The notes: generated from the letters alone by a model not told the origin. DNA of 64,000 nucleotides from G963664115 sp965216035 (GCA_965216035.1 CBDCFM010000019.1:682001-746000), one strand, 5' to 3'. Positions 36,516 to 45,495 are shown, counted from the first letter of the stretch. Numbers and translations are program-made.

Positions 36516-36929
36516 ATGCGGAACGCATCGTTTCTGATCGGGCTCTGCTTTGTCCTGGCGATCGCGCTAAACGGCAGGGCCGTTCAGCGCAATCATGCTG
36601 AAATCATGCAGGAAGTTTCCACCACGCGGCGGGCCTTGCAAGAAAGTATTGAAGGTGGCAGCACGGCGGTTGCCGTGATGGAAGCCGAAAAGCTGGAAGG
36701 GTTGTTCAGAGAAGCCATTCCAATTTACGAAAGCATGAACCTTGAATCCGCGGTGATGATTGCCAGCAAGGCGGCCGCCGCCGCGGCAGAGGCCGTTGCA
36801 GCTGCAAAGGCAGAAAATCTGGAAGCGGCCGGGACGGCACACGGGAGCGTTCAGAAGGCGTGCGCCAACTGTCACTCACAGTTTCGGGAGAAGGCCCCGG
36901 ACGGATCTTTCCGCTTCAAGACGCAATAG
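36516..36929 (+). CDS. Class II-like periplasmic cytochrome c
   Basis: A 137-residue protein with a signal peptide (MRNASFLIGLCFVLAIALNG), a helical region with an unusual alanine-rich stretch (ASKAAAAAAEAVAAAKAENL), and one haem-binding motif CANCH at residues 116-120, 18 residues from the C-terminus. A C-terminal CxxCH in a four-helix-like protein is the plan of cytochrome c-prime/c556. GGGGGGAAG precedes the ATG. It follows etfA by 90 bases and may share the respiratory context. Confidence 0.8.
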   Translation: MRNASFLIGLCFVLAIALNGRAVQRNHAEIMQEVSTTRRALQESIEGGSTAVAVMEAEKLEGLFREAIPIYESMNLESAVMIASKAAAAAAEAVAAAKAENLEAAGTAHGSVQKACANCHSQFREKAPDGSFRFKTQ

Positions 36930-37448
36930 TTATAAGCTAACGACCGGAGAGGAGGATCTCCCCCAACGAGCGCTCGAGGCGGGTCAGGGGGAACGTGAGG
37001 TCCGTGGGGTCCCTGGGGTCCCTGGGGTCCGATGAATGGCGGTGGAGCGTTAATTTATTTGACATTTTCATGGCAGGGAGCGTAACCTGCTCTCAGTGAG
37101 TGGTGTCTGAAAAGACAGATTTCCTCCACCATCCCACTCTCCCCGCGGCCAAGCCGCGGGGATTTTTTTGTGCCACGCGCCTCCAGTGTTCGAGAAGAGT
37201 CTCCCCAGGGGGGTCGGGGAGCACACCGCATCCAGCGCTGAAACCGCACACGGGCAACCCCTAGCCTTGCTGCGCGAGGGCGGAGAATCTTGAGCCTGCT
37301 CGCGAGCTCCAAAAGGCTAGGTGTTCCACCTGTGCACGCGCCAGAGGGGTGAATCGGCACTGAAGATCGTGTCTCAGCCCTCTATCTAAGCTATCTAAAC
37401 GGAAATAGGACGCGTGTTGCAGAAAATCACTAAAGTCAGGCTCCCAAC
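36930..37448. other. Intergenic region with short tandem repeat, hairpins and terminator
   Basis: Three copies of TGGGGTCC(C) lie near 37005-37030. From about 37077 a chain of small hairpins (GGAGCGTAACCTGCTC; GAGTGGTG...CCACTC) leads into the terminator at 37141. That arrangement would fit a short structured transcript, but I cannot assign an RNA family. No gene is recognised. Confidence 0.35.
37141..37169 (+). terminator. Rho-independent terminator
   Basis: CCCCGCGG, loop CCAAG, CCGCGGGG, then A and seven T. An 8-bp perfect GC stem with a T-run is textbook form. It ends either the cytochrome transcript, 210 bases upstream, or a short structured RNA in between. Confidence 0.85.
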
Positions 37449-37646
37449 ATGACGATGACGACGAATGAGAGCCAATTGGAGCATGATGGATTGATGCGTC
37501 TCTTGCGAAAAGTGCTTTTGTTCGTCCTTGCGTTCGAGGCAATCGGGCGATTTCGACTCGAGGTTTTGCTCTCCATAAGCGCTGTTTGTTTAGCTATTGT
37601 TATGTGCGCTCATTTCCTATGCAATCGCGGAGTTAATTCCGCTTGA
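37449..37646 (+). CDS. Possible small membrane protein
   Basis: 65 codons: a charged N-terminus (MTMTTNESQLEHDGLMRLLR) and two hydrophobic segments (KVLLFVLAFEAIGRF and LLSISAVCLAIVMCAHFLC). The composition suits a small membrane protein, but there is no good ribosome-binding site and no family that I recognise. Confidence 0.3.
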   Translation: MTMTTNESQLEHDGLMRLLRKVLLFVLAFEAIGRFRLEVLLSISAVCLAIVMCAHFLCNRGVNSA

Positions 37647-38127
37647 TTCTGCTCCGCCGAGGTAATACTCTAAGCAGCCTGTTCCGGAGACAATCGATAC
37701 GATTTCTTCCTCTCCTGGTCCCGACAGCGTTCAAGGCGACCCGACACGCTGCGTGCCATCCGAGGTAGCCCGTCACATCATCCGGTGCCGACAGATTCAA
37801 TGAATTGCCGTTGAGTGCTTACGGTGCATGAACGATGTGGGGATTTGATGCAGTCCTGACGGCGTTTGAGCAGTGCGCGAGACGGGGCACACGTTTTTAT
37901 TCGTATCTTCTTCGTACTACCTCGATCGATGTCTCTGGTTTCGTTTGAAGAAAACAGGTGCGTTGCGGCCGATCAGCGGACGAGCACTCACTGAACCCTA
38001 GAGGAGCGAGTCATGGGGGGACGGTGGGGCGCCCTCGAATTGAAAGGCCCGAATTGCAGGAAGCATACGCGCCCTCCCGCGGCTTTCTGTCTCGCGGGCA
38101 GGGACACACCACGACGATTGTTGGACG
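37647..38127. other. Intergenic region upstream of the NtrC-like regulator
   Basis: No gene is recognised. GAGGAGCGAGTCATG at 38001-38015 could start a short frame, but it overlaps the regulator in another phase and has no recognisable content. Confidence 0.35.
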
Positions 38128-39579
38128 ATGGCGACAGCGACAACTCAAGTTTTAATTCTTGCCGACGACAAACGACTCAAAGAAGTCCTGACTGAAGCGC
38201 TGGCTAGGTGCGGGGTCAGGAACGTCAGTGCTTCGATTCTGAAGGGTGCCCAACGGCGCATCGAGGAGGAACGGCCCGAGTTGATCCTCGCCGACCTCGA
38301 TTCGGCCGGTGCGGACACGCTGGATTTGATCGCCGGTTTACGGAAGTCGGGTTTCGCCGGGAGTATCGTTGTGCTTGCGGGCAACAATTCGATCTTGCGC
38401 GCGCGCGAGGCTCTGGCTCAAGGCGCGACTGGATATCTACGAAAACCCGTCGAAGGCTGGGAGGTCGAACGGGCGCTTAAAGAATGGGGTGCCCGCTGGT
38501 CCGGGCGATCTCGGGAGAAGGTGGAGGAAGACGGCGCGACACCGATATACGGGTCCAGTCCCGAGATCCAGGCGGTCCTGAAGATCGTGGATCAGGTGGC
38601 GCGTCGCGAGGACGATCTGACGCTGATCGGGGAGGCGGGTTCCGGCAAGCGATTGATCGGGCGGATGATTCATCGGGCAAGCGGACGCAATCCGGCGCGT
38701 TTCATCAGCCTGGGGTGCTCGGGACTGAGTGAATCAGTAATCGATCCCGAACTGTTTGGTCAAAGGGATCAACAGGCTGCACGTGCGGGCGGCCGACACG
38801 GCGGTTGTCTCGAATGGTGTGAGGGTGGCACTTTACTGCTCGACGAAGTGGGTAATTTACCGCGACGGACCCAGGAAAAATTGCTGCGACGGATGACGCG
38901 GCGGAATTTCCAGGCAGCCGGGCGGGGGGGGCGCAGCTTCGACGTCCGCATTATCGCAACGTCGAGCCAGGATTTGGAAGAGAGAGTGGGTGCAGGTCGC
39001 TTTCATAAAGAGTTACTCGACCGCATACAGAGTATTCAAATTCCGGTACCCGCCCTCCGTCAGCATCGAACTGACATTCCAATTCTGGTTGACCAGTATC
39101 TCCGCGGGGCAGCCCGCATCGAGGGTAAATCACTCAACGGAGTATCAACCTCTGCCTTGGCTCGGCTGATGCAGTACGACTGGCCCGGAAACGTCCGTGA
39201 GTTGAAGGACATGATCAGACATGCGGTCTCGGGGGCCGAGGGGCCGGTTTTGGGGGACAAGGACATCCCATCATTGCCTGACCCCGTAGGATCCGTCCCG
39301 GATGTCCTGGTCCGGGGTGCCACGATTCAGAACGTCGAAAAAGAAGCCATTTTGCAAACCCTGGAGGCTGTGGGAGGATCCACAAGCCGCGCAGCCAGGA
39401 TACTTGAAATGAGTGTTCGCAAAATCCAGTATAAACTTAAACAATACCGTCAGGACGCGGCTACGGCCGTTCGGCTGGAGACCGTCCGTAGCGTCTCCCA
39501 TGCCCGAGTCCCTCTCTCGAAAAAGACCCGCCCCCTGAGAAAGGCCGTTTTCGTGGCCCCTTCAGATCAGTCGGAGTGA
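38128..39579 (+). CDS. NtrC-family response regulator lacking the GAFTGA motif
   Basis: A 483-residue protein. The receiver (residues 7-120) has the candidate phospho-acceptor Asp56 in ILADLDSAG and Lys106 (LRKPVEG). The AAA+ domain (about 140-375) has Walker A GEAGSGKR (168-175), Walker B TLLLDEVGN, and arginine-finger/sensor segments (FHKELLDRIQSIQIPVPALR, QYDWPGNVRELK). The Fis-type HTH is ILQTLEAVGGSTSRAARILE. Where activators have GAFTGA, after LFG plus three residues, this protein has QQAARA (215-220). Without that loop it should not remodel sigma-54 holoenzyme, so it may act as a repressor or with sigma-70. A basic tail follows the HTH. Confidence 0.85.
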   Translation: MATATTQVLILADDKRLKEVLTEALARCGVRNVSASILKGAQRRIEEERPELILADLDSAGADTLDLIAGLRKSGFAGSIVVLAGNNSILRAREALAQGATGYLRKPVEGWEVERALKEWGARWSGRSREKVEEDGATPIYGSSPEIQAVLKIVDQVARREDDLTLIGEAGSGKRLIGRMIHRASGRNPARFISLGCSGLSESVIDPELFGQRDQQAARAGGRHGGCLEWCEGGTLLLDEVGNLPRRTQEKLLRRMTRRNFQAAGRGGRSFDVRIIATSSQDLEERVGAGRFHKELLDRIQSIQIPVPALRQHRTDIPILVDQYLRGAARIEGKSLNGVSTSALARLMQYDWPGNVRELKDMIRHAVSGAEGPVLGDKDIPSLPDPVGSVPDVLVRGATIQNVEKEAILQTLEAVGGSTSRAARILEMSVRKIQYKLKQYRQDAATAVRLETVRSVSHARVPLSKKTRPLRKAVFVAPSDQSE

Positions 39580-39632
39580 GCCGAGCCTCTCGTCTTTCCG
39601 TCTGCGCCACGAACCCGCTTTACTCACCCACT

Positions 39633-39738
39633 ACGTAGCGAAGCCGGCCGGGCGCCCGAAGATCGGGCCGTGGAGGCGTACGCCAACGTAGCGAAGCCGG
39701 CCGGGCGCCCGAAGATCGGGCCGTGGAGGCGTACGCCA
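39633..39738. repeat. Perfect tandem duplication of a 53-bp unit
   Basis: The unit 39633-39685 (starting ACGTAGCGAAGCCGGCCGGG, ending GGAGGCGTACGCCA) is repeated without change at 39686-39738. It contains inner symmetry (GGCCGGGCGCCC; CGATCTTCGGGC on the other strand). No coding content. It may be a REP-type intergenic repeat. Confidence 0.8.
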
Positions 39739-39955
39739 CCCGACCACGCATCGTTCGGGACAAGCGCGACGCATCCGCGCTGGGGCTGACACGAGGTAAG
39801 ACATTCCCCGTAATCGCAGTCTGTGTACATTTGCGGGTGCGAGTTGGGAGACGGTCAATCTCGCCACCCGTGCATGTACCTGTTGCTTCGGGTTTCCGCT
39901 AAGGATGCCAACGTGCAGCGTGAGGTTCGTGTGTGCGTTTGGACAAGAATCCCCG

Positions 39956-40183
39956 ATGCGGAGCCGCCCACACTGGGTACGTTGTCCCAGATGCGCTTCC
40001 CGTTTTGATCTCTTTGGCGCCTCATGGTGCGCGTGCCCCTCCGAGCATCGGACCAAGAGGTGTCCGCATTGTAGCGAGTGTCTGTGTTCGGAACCGCAGT
40101 ATCAAGATCCTGAGTACTGGGTCGATCCACCGGAGGTATTCCGGCGACACGGGTTCGAATCGTTGCTGGTGTATTACATCTGA
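39956..40183 (+). CDS. Small cysteine-rich zinc-ribbon-like protein
   Basis: 75 residues with the cysteine pattern CPRC-x9-CAC-x8-CPHCSECLC (VRCPRCASRFDLFGASWCAC, EHRTKRCPHCSECLCSEP), followed by YWVDPPEVFRRHGFESLLVY. Two zinc-binding clusters are likely. I recall similar short proteins of unknown role in Acidobacteriota and related phyla. ATG 39956 is preferred because the 17 codons before it (from 39905) look non-conserved; the ribosome-binding site is weak. Confidence 0.6.
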   Translation: MRSRPHWVRCPRCASRFDLFGASWCACPSEHRTKRCPHCSECLCSEPQYQDPEYWVDPPEVFRRHGFESLLVYYI

Positions 40184-40213
40184 GGCCCAGTGCGCCGCCG
40201 GCCCTAACAGGAT

Positions 40214-40375
40214 CCTGAAAAAGCCATCCATGACTTTTCCAGCAACGCCATCCGAGAAGTGTGATTTTCGCATGGCTTACATTTTCAATGGCTGTAAGCT
40301 ATTGAAAATGGTGGCACGTCCTGTGCCGCATAGCAGGCTGCCCCGAAAAACGAGCGTTTTTCAGCTGCCTGCTAA
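40214..40375. repeat. MITE-like dispersed repeat, copy B
   Basis: Second copy of the 162-bp repeat at 19593-19754, with scattered substitutions. The start reads CCTGAAAAAGCCATCCATGA and the end CAGCTGCCTGCTAA. The ends are inverted repeats of AGSCTGCTGAAAAA type. Its right end includes the TAG stop codon of the SH3 lipoprotein (40372-40374), just as copy A includes that of the amidohydrolase. Confidence 0.75.
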
Positions 40376-41262
40376 TCACGCACCTCGCGCGGCAGCGTTT
40401 GCCGCATCACGTATTCTCGTGCAATCGTATCGCCGTTGGGTCCCTCCATATGAAATCGGAAGCCAGGATTGTCCGCATCTCCTGTCCGCTCCAGTGGATA
40501 GGCGCCACGGAGATTTCGAAGCCGGAGTGTCGTTTCATACTGGTGTTCTTCAAGGTTCCAGACGAAGACTCGAATGCCGTCATATGAGGTGTCCGGATCG
40601 GCATCAGATCGCCGTTCGGCGACCACATACCAATCGACCAGGCCGGCTCCAGGATCTTCGACCTGACGGAGTTTCTGAACCGCAACATAGGTGCGGCCCT
40701 CCGTAAAAGGCAGAAGGGGTTCGGGGGTATCGAACTCGATCAGCGGCCCAAAGACCCAGCCAGTTTCATCCTCCGACGCGCGTACTTTGAACCAGACATC
40801 CGTCGCAGTGCTTTCAGGTCGAGAGGTCGTATCTCGTTCGAGTACCTCGAGCTCGGTTCCCCGCCGCAGCAGGCGGAATATGTCGGTGTCCCGTCCGGGG
40901 GCCAGTCTCAAATTGACGGCTTCACGCGCGCTGGCCGTGTTTTGAACGGGTAGATTCGCGGCTTCGGAAACTGCCAGCCGCATCGCTGCCATTGAGCGAT
41001 CGCTAAGAATCGTGCTCTGATTCATCCAGCCCTCTATCTGGTCACTGTCGCGAACGTGGTACCAGGCGCCCCTTTGCTCAAGGATCGAGACCCGTTGGCC
41101 CGTGTCCAGCGTATACATGGTGCGCGCTGAAGGTGTGGGGCCGATGCGTAGAGAGGCGTTGTCTTCCAAAACGATCGCCTCGTCGATCGCGGGTTCCGGC
41201 TCCGGCAGGCACCCGGTCAGCGTGAAGCTGAAACTGAGCCACATGATAAAGATTTGACGCAT
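40372..41262 (-). CDS. Lipoprotein with two bacterial SH3 domains
   Basis: A 296-residue protein. The signal peptide MRQIFIMWLSFSFTLTG ends in a lipobox with Cys18 (LTGCLP). Two SH3b domains follow: ASLRIGPTPSARTMYTLDTG to GWMNQS, and VNLRLAPGRDTDIFRLLRRG to GWVFGP. The C-terminal 120 residues (TYVAVQKLRQVEDPGAGLVD onward) are of unknown type. SH3b domains usually bind cell wall, so a periplasmic envelope role is likely. I chose the start at 41262 because of the lipobox; the frame is open for 31 more codons. Confidence 0.8.
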   Translation of the reverse strand: MRQIFIMWLSFSFTLTGCLPEPEPAIDEAIVLEDNASLRIGPTPSARTMYTLDTGQRVSILEQRGAWYHVRDSDQIEGWMNQSTILSDRSMAAMRLAVSEAANLPVQNTASAREAVNLRLAPGRDTDIFRLLRRGTELEVLERDTTSRPESTATDVWFKVRASEDETGWVFGPLIEFDTPEPLLPFTEGRTYVAVQKLRQVEDPGAGLVDWYVVAERRSDADPDTSYDGIRVFVWNLEEHQYETTLRLRNLRGAYPLERTGDADNPGFRFHMEGPNGDTIAREYVMRQTLPREVRD

Positions 41263-41405
41263 GCTGCACTTAGAATACAAGAGGATTGCCCGTAGTCCAT
41301 CACCAGAAAGCGGAAAATTGCCTAACGGCTGCCAGCCTCTTAGAAGTGGGTTCAACCGAGACCTCGCGATTCAAATTACATCTGCAATGCGATAAGATCG
41401 GTCCC

Positions 41406-41672
41406 ATGACTGACGCCGCTGCTGAGGGACCAGAGGATTTTGAATCCGCGCTCGAGCGGCTCGAAGAGATTGTGAGGTCTCTGGAAGACGGTGAGCTTGG
41501 CCTGGACAACGCTCTGGAGCTCTTTGAAGAAGGAGTCCGCCTGTCACGCTTCTGTCACGGCAAACTGGAGCGGGCGGAGCGTCGTGTGGAACTTCTGCTG
41601 AAGGACGCGTCCGGCAATATCAAGGCTGTCGGGTTCGACTCGGCAGCCGAATCCGTCCACGAGCACGAGTGA
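41406..41672 (+). CDS. xseB: Exodeoxyribonuclease VII small subunit
   Basis: 88 residues with the family core FESALERLEEIVRSLEDGEL and GLDNALELFEEGVRLSRFCH. XseB binds XseA in a nuclease that degrades single-stranded DNA; xseA is not in the window. The start is ATG 41406; the open frame runs further upstream, but the family starts here. The stop overlaps the ispA start by four bases, opening the xseB-ispA-tlyA-nadK operon. Confidence 0.92.
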   Translation: MTDAAAEGPEDFESALERLEEIVRSLEDGELGLDNALELFEEGVRLSRFCHGKLERAERRVELLLKDASGNIKAVGFDSAAESVHEHE

Positions 41673-42562
41673 AGCCTCCCCACATCGCAGCTTTCTTCGA
41701 GCAAACATTGCTTGCGGTCGAAGAGACTCTCGGTCAAATGCTCCCGCCAGAAACCCAGGTCCCCACCGAGCTCCACGGAGCGATGCGTTACAGCGTGTTT
41801 GCGGGTGGGAAGCGGCTGCGACCTGCGCTATGCGTCGCCGGGTATTCTGCTTTTCGTTCCGACTGGAACAAGGTTGTGCCTATCGCAGCATCGCTGGAAC
41901 TGGTTCACACGTACTCCCTGATTCACGATGATCTGCCGGCCATGGACAATGATGATTTCCGCCGCGGGATGCCCTCGTGCCATAGAAAATTCGGCGAGGC
42001 GATCGCAATATTGGCCGGAGACGCCTTGCTCACGCTCGCCTTCGAAACAATTGCCCTGTGCGATCGGTTTTCTCCCGTAAGGATACTGGGTGTGGTCACC
42101 GGGCTCGCCAAAGCGGCCGGCACACAGACCGGAATGATCGGTGGACAGGTGCTCGATCTGGAAGCCGCTGGCACACCGGTCAATTCCGATCATCTTGACG
42201 TGATTCATCGTTCCAAGACCGGAGCGCTGATCGAGGCGTCCATCGTCATCGGCGCTCACCTCGGTGAAGCGGGTCAGGAGGAAATGCGACAGATTCGAGA
42301 GTACGGCCAGCAGGTTGGACTCGCTTTCCAAATCGTAGACGATATTCTGGACGAAACCGGGAGAGGTGATGATCTGGGTAAGACGCCCGGCAAGGACCGC
42401 TATCAGAGCAAGGCGACCTATCCCCGAATACACGGCATTGCGGAATCACGGCGGATGGTTTGCGAAATCACAGCGCGCGCGCGTCAGTCCGTCGTGCGAA
42501 TAGGTGACGGCGCCCAGCTACTGATGGACATTGCGGATTACGTGGAGACACGCTCTCATTGA
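41669..42562 (+). CDS. ispA: Polyprenyl (farnesyl/geranyl) diphosphate synthase
   Basis: A 297-residue trans-prenyltransferase. The first Asp-rich motif is in HDDLPAMDNDDFRRG, the second in QIVDDILDETG; GGKRLRPAL and GQVLDLEA are also conserved. It condenses IPP with allylic diphosphates for quinone and cell-wall lipid precursors. The start is GTG 41669, overlapping the xseB stop (GTGA). The xseB-ispA order is widespread in bacteria. Confidence 0.93.
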   Translation: MKPPHIAAFFEQTLLAVEETLGQMLPPETQVPTELHGAMRYSVFAGGKRLRPALCVAGYSAFRSDWNKVVPIAASLELVHTYSLIHDDLPAMDNDDFRRGMPSCHRKFGEAIAILAGDALLTLAFETIALCDRFSPVRILGVVTGLAKAAGTQTGMIGGQVLDLEAAGTPVNSDHLDVIHRSKTGALIEASIVIGAHLGEAGQEEMRQIREYGQQVGLAFQIVDDILDETGRGDDLGKTPGKDRYQSKATYPRIHGIAESRRMVCEITARARQSVVRIGDGAQLLMDIADYVETRSH

Positions 42563-43290
42563 CCAAGACTCGTATCGATAAACTACTCGTCGATCGTGGG
42601 CTGGTCGAGTCCCGTGAGCGGGCTCGGGCGCTGATCATGGCAGGCGACGTGCTGGTTGAAGATTCGCCGGTTCGAAAAGCGGGCTCGAGCGTGGACAGGG
42701 ATGCCACCGTACGCTTGCGCCGGCCGCCGCATCCGTTCGTGAGCCGCGGAGGAGTCAAGCTCGACGGCGCTTTAACAACTTTGGACATCAATCCTGAAGG
42801 CTGGACTTCGGCTGACATTGGATCTTCCACGGGCGGTTTCACGCATTGCCTCCTGCTTCGGGGTGCGAATCGTGTGTATGCTGTCGACGTTGACGCCACA
42901 CAACTGGATTGGAAGCTGAAGACGGACGCTCGCGTAACGCAGATTGAAGGCAACGCACGCTACATGGAACCGGACTGGATCCCTGAGCCTTTGGCCCTGG
43001 TCACCGTGGACGTCTCATTCATCTCCCTGGCCAAGATCCTGCCCGCTATTGCCGACATACTCGGCAAGGGAGCGCGATGCCTGGCCCTGGTCAAACCGCA
43101 GTTCGAACTTGGACGGGAGAAGGTTCCCCGGGGCGGCGTGGTGACGGACCCGGAGTTGCACGAAGCGGCTATCGCCGCGGTGATTGCTGCAGCCGAAGGG
43201 CATCGGTTCATACATCGTGCAACGTGCCCTTCCTCGATCACCGGTAAAGAGGGGAACAGGGAGTTCTTTGTGCTTTTCGAAAGAGAATGA
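42559..43290 (+). CDS. tlyA: TlyA-family rRNA 2'-O-methyltransferase
   Basis: 243 residues: an N-terminal S4 RNA-binding domain (RIDKLLVDRGLVESRERARA) and an FtsJ-like Rossmann methyltransferase with the SAM motif DIGSSTGGFTHCLL and downstream DVSFISLAKILPAI and LVKPQFELGR. TlyA methylates ribosomal RNA (the C1409/C1920 type of site in actinobacteria). The start is TTG 42559, overlapping the ispA stop by four bases. Often mis-annotated as hemolysin. Confidence 0.92.
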   Translation: MTKTRIDKLLVDRGLVESRERARALIMAGDVLVEDSPVRKAGSSVDRDATVRLRRPPHPFVSRGGVKLDGALTTLDINPEGWTSADIGSSTGGFTHCLLLRGANRVYAVDVDATQLDWKLKTDARVTQIEGNARYMEPDWIPEPLALVTVDVSFISLAKILPAIADILGKGARCLALVKPQFELGREKVPRGGVVTDPELHEAAIAAVIAAAEGHRFIHRATCPSSITGKEGNREFFVLFERE

Positions 43291-44147
43291 AGATCGAAAC
43301 GGTTGGAATCATCACCAAGCCGGGGGTCCCCGAGGTCGCCCAAGTCGCTGCCCGGCTGACCGACTGGTTTGGGGAACGCCAGATCGGGGTGCTACTGGAG
43401 GCTGAGACTGCAAGGCAAAGCGGCCGGCTCGATTCCGGGGTTAGGGACGAGGAATTCGGCAGCCGCCCGGATCTAGCCGTTGTTGTCGGAGGCGACGGGA
43501 CGCTGTTGGCCGCTGCCCGGCTTCTTGCCGGCCGTGAGATACCGATACTCGCTATCAATTATGGCGGGCTGGGTTTTCTCACGGCAGTGACGATCGAAGA
43601 GTTGTATACCGATCTGGAACGCGTTCTGGCGGGCGAATTCGTCAGCGATCGCCGGATGATGATTGACGTTACGCAGAACCGCAGGGGCTCCCGGATCGCG
43701 TCACACAGAGCTCTGAACGACGTCGTCATCAGCAAGGGAACGCCCGCGCGTCTGATCGAAGTGGAAGTACGCGTTGATGACGAGTATATGTCCACCTTTC
43801 GTGCTGATGGATTGATCGTCGCTACCCCAACCGGGTCCACAGCCTACAATCTGTCTGCCGGCGGGCCGATAGTCCACCCGAAATTGACAGCTGTTCTGAT
43901 GACGCCGATCTGTTCGCATACGCTGACCAATCGTCCGATCGTACTTCCCGAAGGGCTTCGAATCGATGTTATTTTCAATTCGCATGGCGAAGAGGGTGTC
44001 TACGCGACCGTGGACGGTCAAGTCGGTTTGCTGCTGGAAGGTGGCGATAAGCTGGAGGTTCTCATCGCCCCCCAGCGCGTCCGGCTGATCGCCCCTCTCG
44101 GGAAGAGTTATTTTGACGTGTTGCGTGGAAAACTCAAGTGGGGTTGA
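43287..44147 (+). CDS. nadK: NAD kinase
   Basis: A 286-residue enzyme that phosphorylates NAD to NADP. It has the catalytic GGDG motif (AVVVGGDGTLLAAARLL), the ALNDVVISKG segment with the conserved N-D pair, and the PTGSTAYNLSAGGPIVHP substrate motif. ATG 43287 overlaps the tlyA stop (ATGA). Last gene of the xseB operon; recN, often found after it, is absent. Confidence 0.95.
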   Translation: MKIETVGIITKPGVPEVAQVAARLTDWFGERQIGVLLEAETARQSGRLDSGVRDEEFGSRPDLAVVVGGDGTLLAAARLLAGREIPILAINYGGLGFLTAVTIEELYTDLERVLAGEFVSDRRMMIDVTQNRRGSRIASHRALNDVVISKGTPARLIEVEVRVDDEYMSTFRADGLIVATPTGSTAYNLSAGGPIVHPKLTAVLMTPICSHTLTNRPIVLPEGLRIDVIFNSHGEEGVYATVDGQVGLLLEGGDKLEVLIAPQRVRLIAPLGKSYFDVLRGKLKWG

Positions 44148-44371
44148 GCCGGGTTTTCGTCGAAACGGTCACGTCACATCCCCCGGGCCTGTAGCGACCG
44201 ACGGCATATTGAAGCGGGCGATGTAACCACCCGAAACGGTTCCACGGAGCCGGTGGACGGCTCCAACACCAAAGCGGCGAGCCCGTGCGGGGTTGGAATA
44301 TGACCTTTCGGCCGGGCGAAAAATCACCGGCGTTGTCGAATTGACGCGTCAACCGGCCATTCCCCTCGGGC

Positions 44372-44380
44372 TGCTATAAT
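44372..44380 (+). promoter_or_regulatory. Extended -10 promoter for the zinc-ribbon gene
   Basis: TGCTATAAT: a consensus -10 with the extended TGn element. It lies 67 bases before the GTG of the gene at 44448. A TTGACG at 44341 is 28 bases away, too far to be its -35. Confidence 0.55.
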
Positions 44381-44447
44381 GCCATCGACCGAGCGGCAAT
44401 GGCTGGGTCGGGCCAGGGCGTGTGGGGTCAGGAGGAAAAGCTAAGAC

Positions 44448-44654
44448 GTGAAAGCAAAATCACCGCGACAGAACGTTTGCAACGAACCCGGAAGTACTCC
44501 AAAAAAACCTTACTGTGGTGGCAAACTCAAGCGAATCACGGTGCTCGAACCGGAATTGGTCCGACCTGCCGGCAAGGGCCTGGATGTGCTCCGATGTCAA
44601 GTGTGCGGCACCCTATACACGGAATCGAGCCCCTACGCGGCTCTCAAGAGATGA
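44448..44654 (+). CDS. Small zinc-ribbon-like protein
   Basis: 68 residues starting at GTG 44448, with a strong GGAGG site 13 bases before. Cysteines occur at NVCNEPG and YCGGK, and as a CQVC pair in DVLRCQVCGTLYTESSPYAA, which looks like the second knuckle of a zinc ribbon. The first knuckle is irregular. The function is unknown. The promoter, ribosome-binding site and cysteine motif together support a real gene. Confidence 0.55.
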   Translation: MKAKSPRQNVCNEPGSTPKKPYCGGKLKRITVLEPELVRPAGKGLDVLRCQVCGTLYTESSPYAALKR

Positions 44655-44664
44655 GCGCATCCCC

Positions 44665-45495
44665 TTAGTGTGCCGGTAACGATGATTCATTGACCCGTCG
44701 AATGGCCCGAGAAACGGCGACTTCGATCAAACTCTGTTCATAAACGTCTTTTTCCAAGTCCGCCATTCCCAGGAGTTCACGGGCCGCAATTGCCGCGACC
44801 ATCTTTACGTTTCTGTCGTTCACGGCTAGGCGGTTCAGGGCCCGTGAGGCGGCCGGGGCATGTACAGGAATCACGGTGGAACTGGAGACGATAATTTCCG
44901 GGTCCAGCGCGACGTTACGCTGCAACCGTGTTCTGACGGAGGCCGACACCGTCGGTCGTCCGCTCCCCGGATTGACCCGGTAGAATCCCACGCGCCACTT
45001 GGGATCAAGCATCGGAAATTCCACCGAAGACGGAAACTCACCCGGATTCAAGCCATGGGCCGCGGCCACGAGGAAATCGTTGAGATGCATGGTTTGACTG
45101 GATTTTATCGATTGCAACCGCACCTCGGCCTTTAAGTTGACCAGCGCCGTGGCGAGGTCGAAGTAGTGCGAATCGGGAAAAAGTGCGGCAAAAACAGTGA
45201 CCCTGTTTCGGACAAGGGGGTTGGCCATCATCGATACCGCCTGTTTCAAGAGACCGTTTTCTCCCTCGACCCGTCTCAAAATTTCGCCAAAACGGGCCCC
45301 GGCGCCGATCGTGACCTTGCGTCTCCGGAATCCAATACCATCAAAACCTCGAAGGCCACCCACGTTAATCAGTACTCTGTTAGGAGCGGCCTTAGTCGAG
45401 GAATCACCGTTGGCAACGACGAACGCACGTTCCCCGTACTTCGCCAGGAGGCGTGCCAAGCCTGACAGTGTGTGTGGAGCTGGTGCCTTAGGCAT
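44665..45495 (-). CDS. FAD-binding subunit of a molybdenum hydroxylase (xanthine dehydrogenase-like)
   Basis: A 276-residue protein of the CoxM/XdhB type. The FAD-binding region is LLAKYGERAFVVANGDSSTK and PNRVLINVGGLRGFDGIGFR, with GAGARFGEILRR following, and the family C-terminal domain is SASVRTRLQRNVALDPEIIV. It normally works with an iron-sulfur and a molybdopterin subunit, which are both absent here. The neighbouring XdhC gene is broken, so this may be the surviving part of a decaying locus. Confidence 0.75.
   Translation of the reverse strand: MPKAPAPHTLSGLARLLAKYGERAFVVANGDSSTKAAPNRVLINVGGLRGFDGIGFRRRKVTIGAGARFGEILRRVEGENGLLKQAVSMMANPLVRNRVTVFAALFPDSHYFDLATALVNLKAEVRLQSIKSSQTMHLNDFLVAAAHGLNPGEFPSSVEFPMLDPKWRVGFYRVNPGSGRPTVSASVRTRLQRNVALDPEIIVSSSTVIPVHAPAASRALNRLAVNDRNVKMVAAIAARELLGMADLEKDVYEQSLIEVAVSRAIRRVNESSLPAH

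Noticed and set aside
37066..37170. 6S RNA, riboswitch or other known small RNA before the terminator
   Set aside because: There are small hairpins and a real terminator, but no conserved core that I could match to a known RNA class.
44341..44380. Classical -35/-10 promoter TTGACG ... TATAAT
   Set aside because: The spacing is 28 bases, far from 17; the TATAAT is better explained as an extended -10 element.
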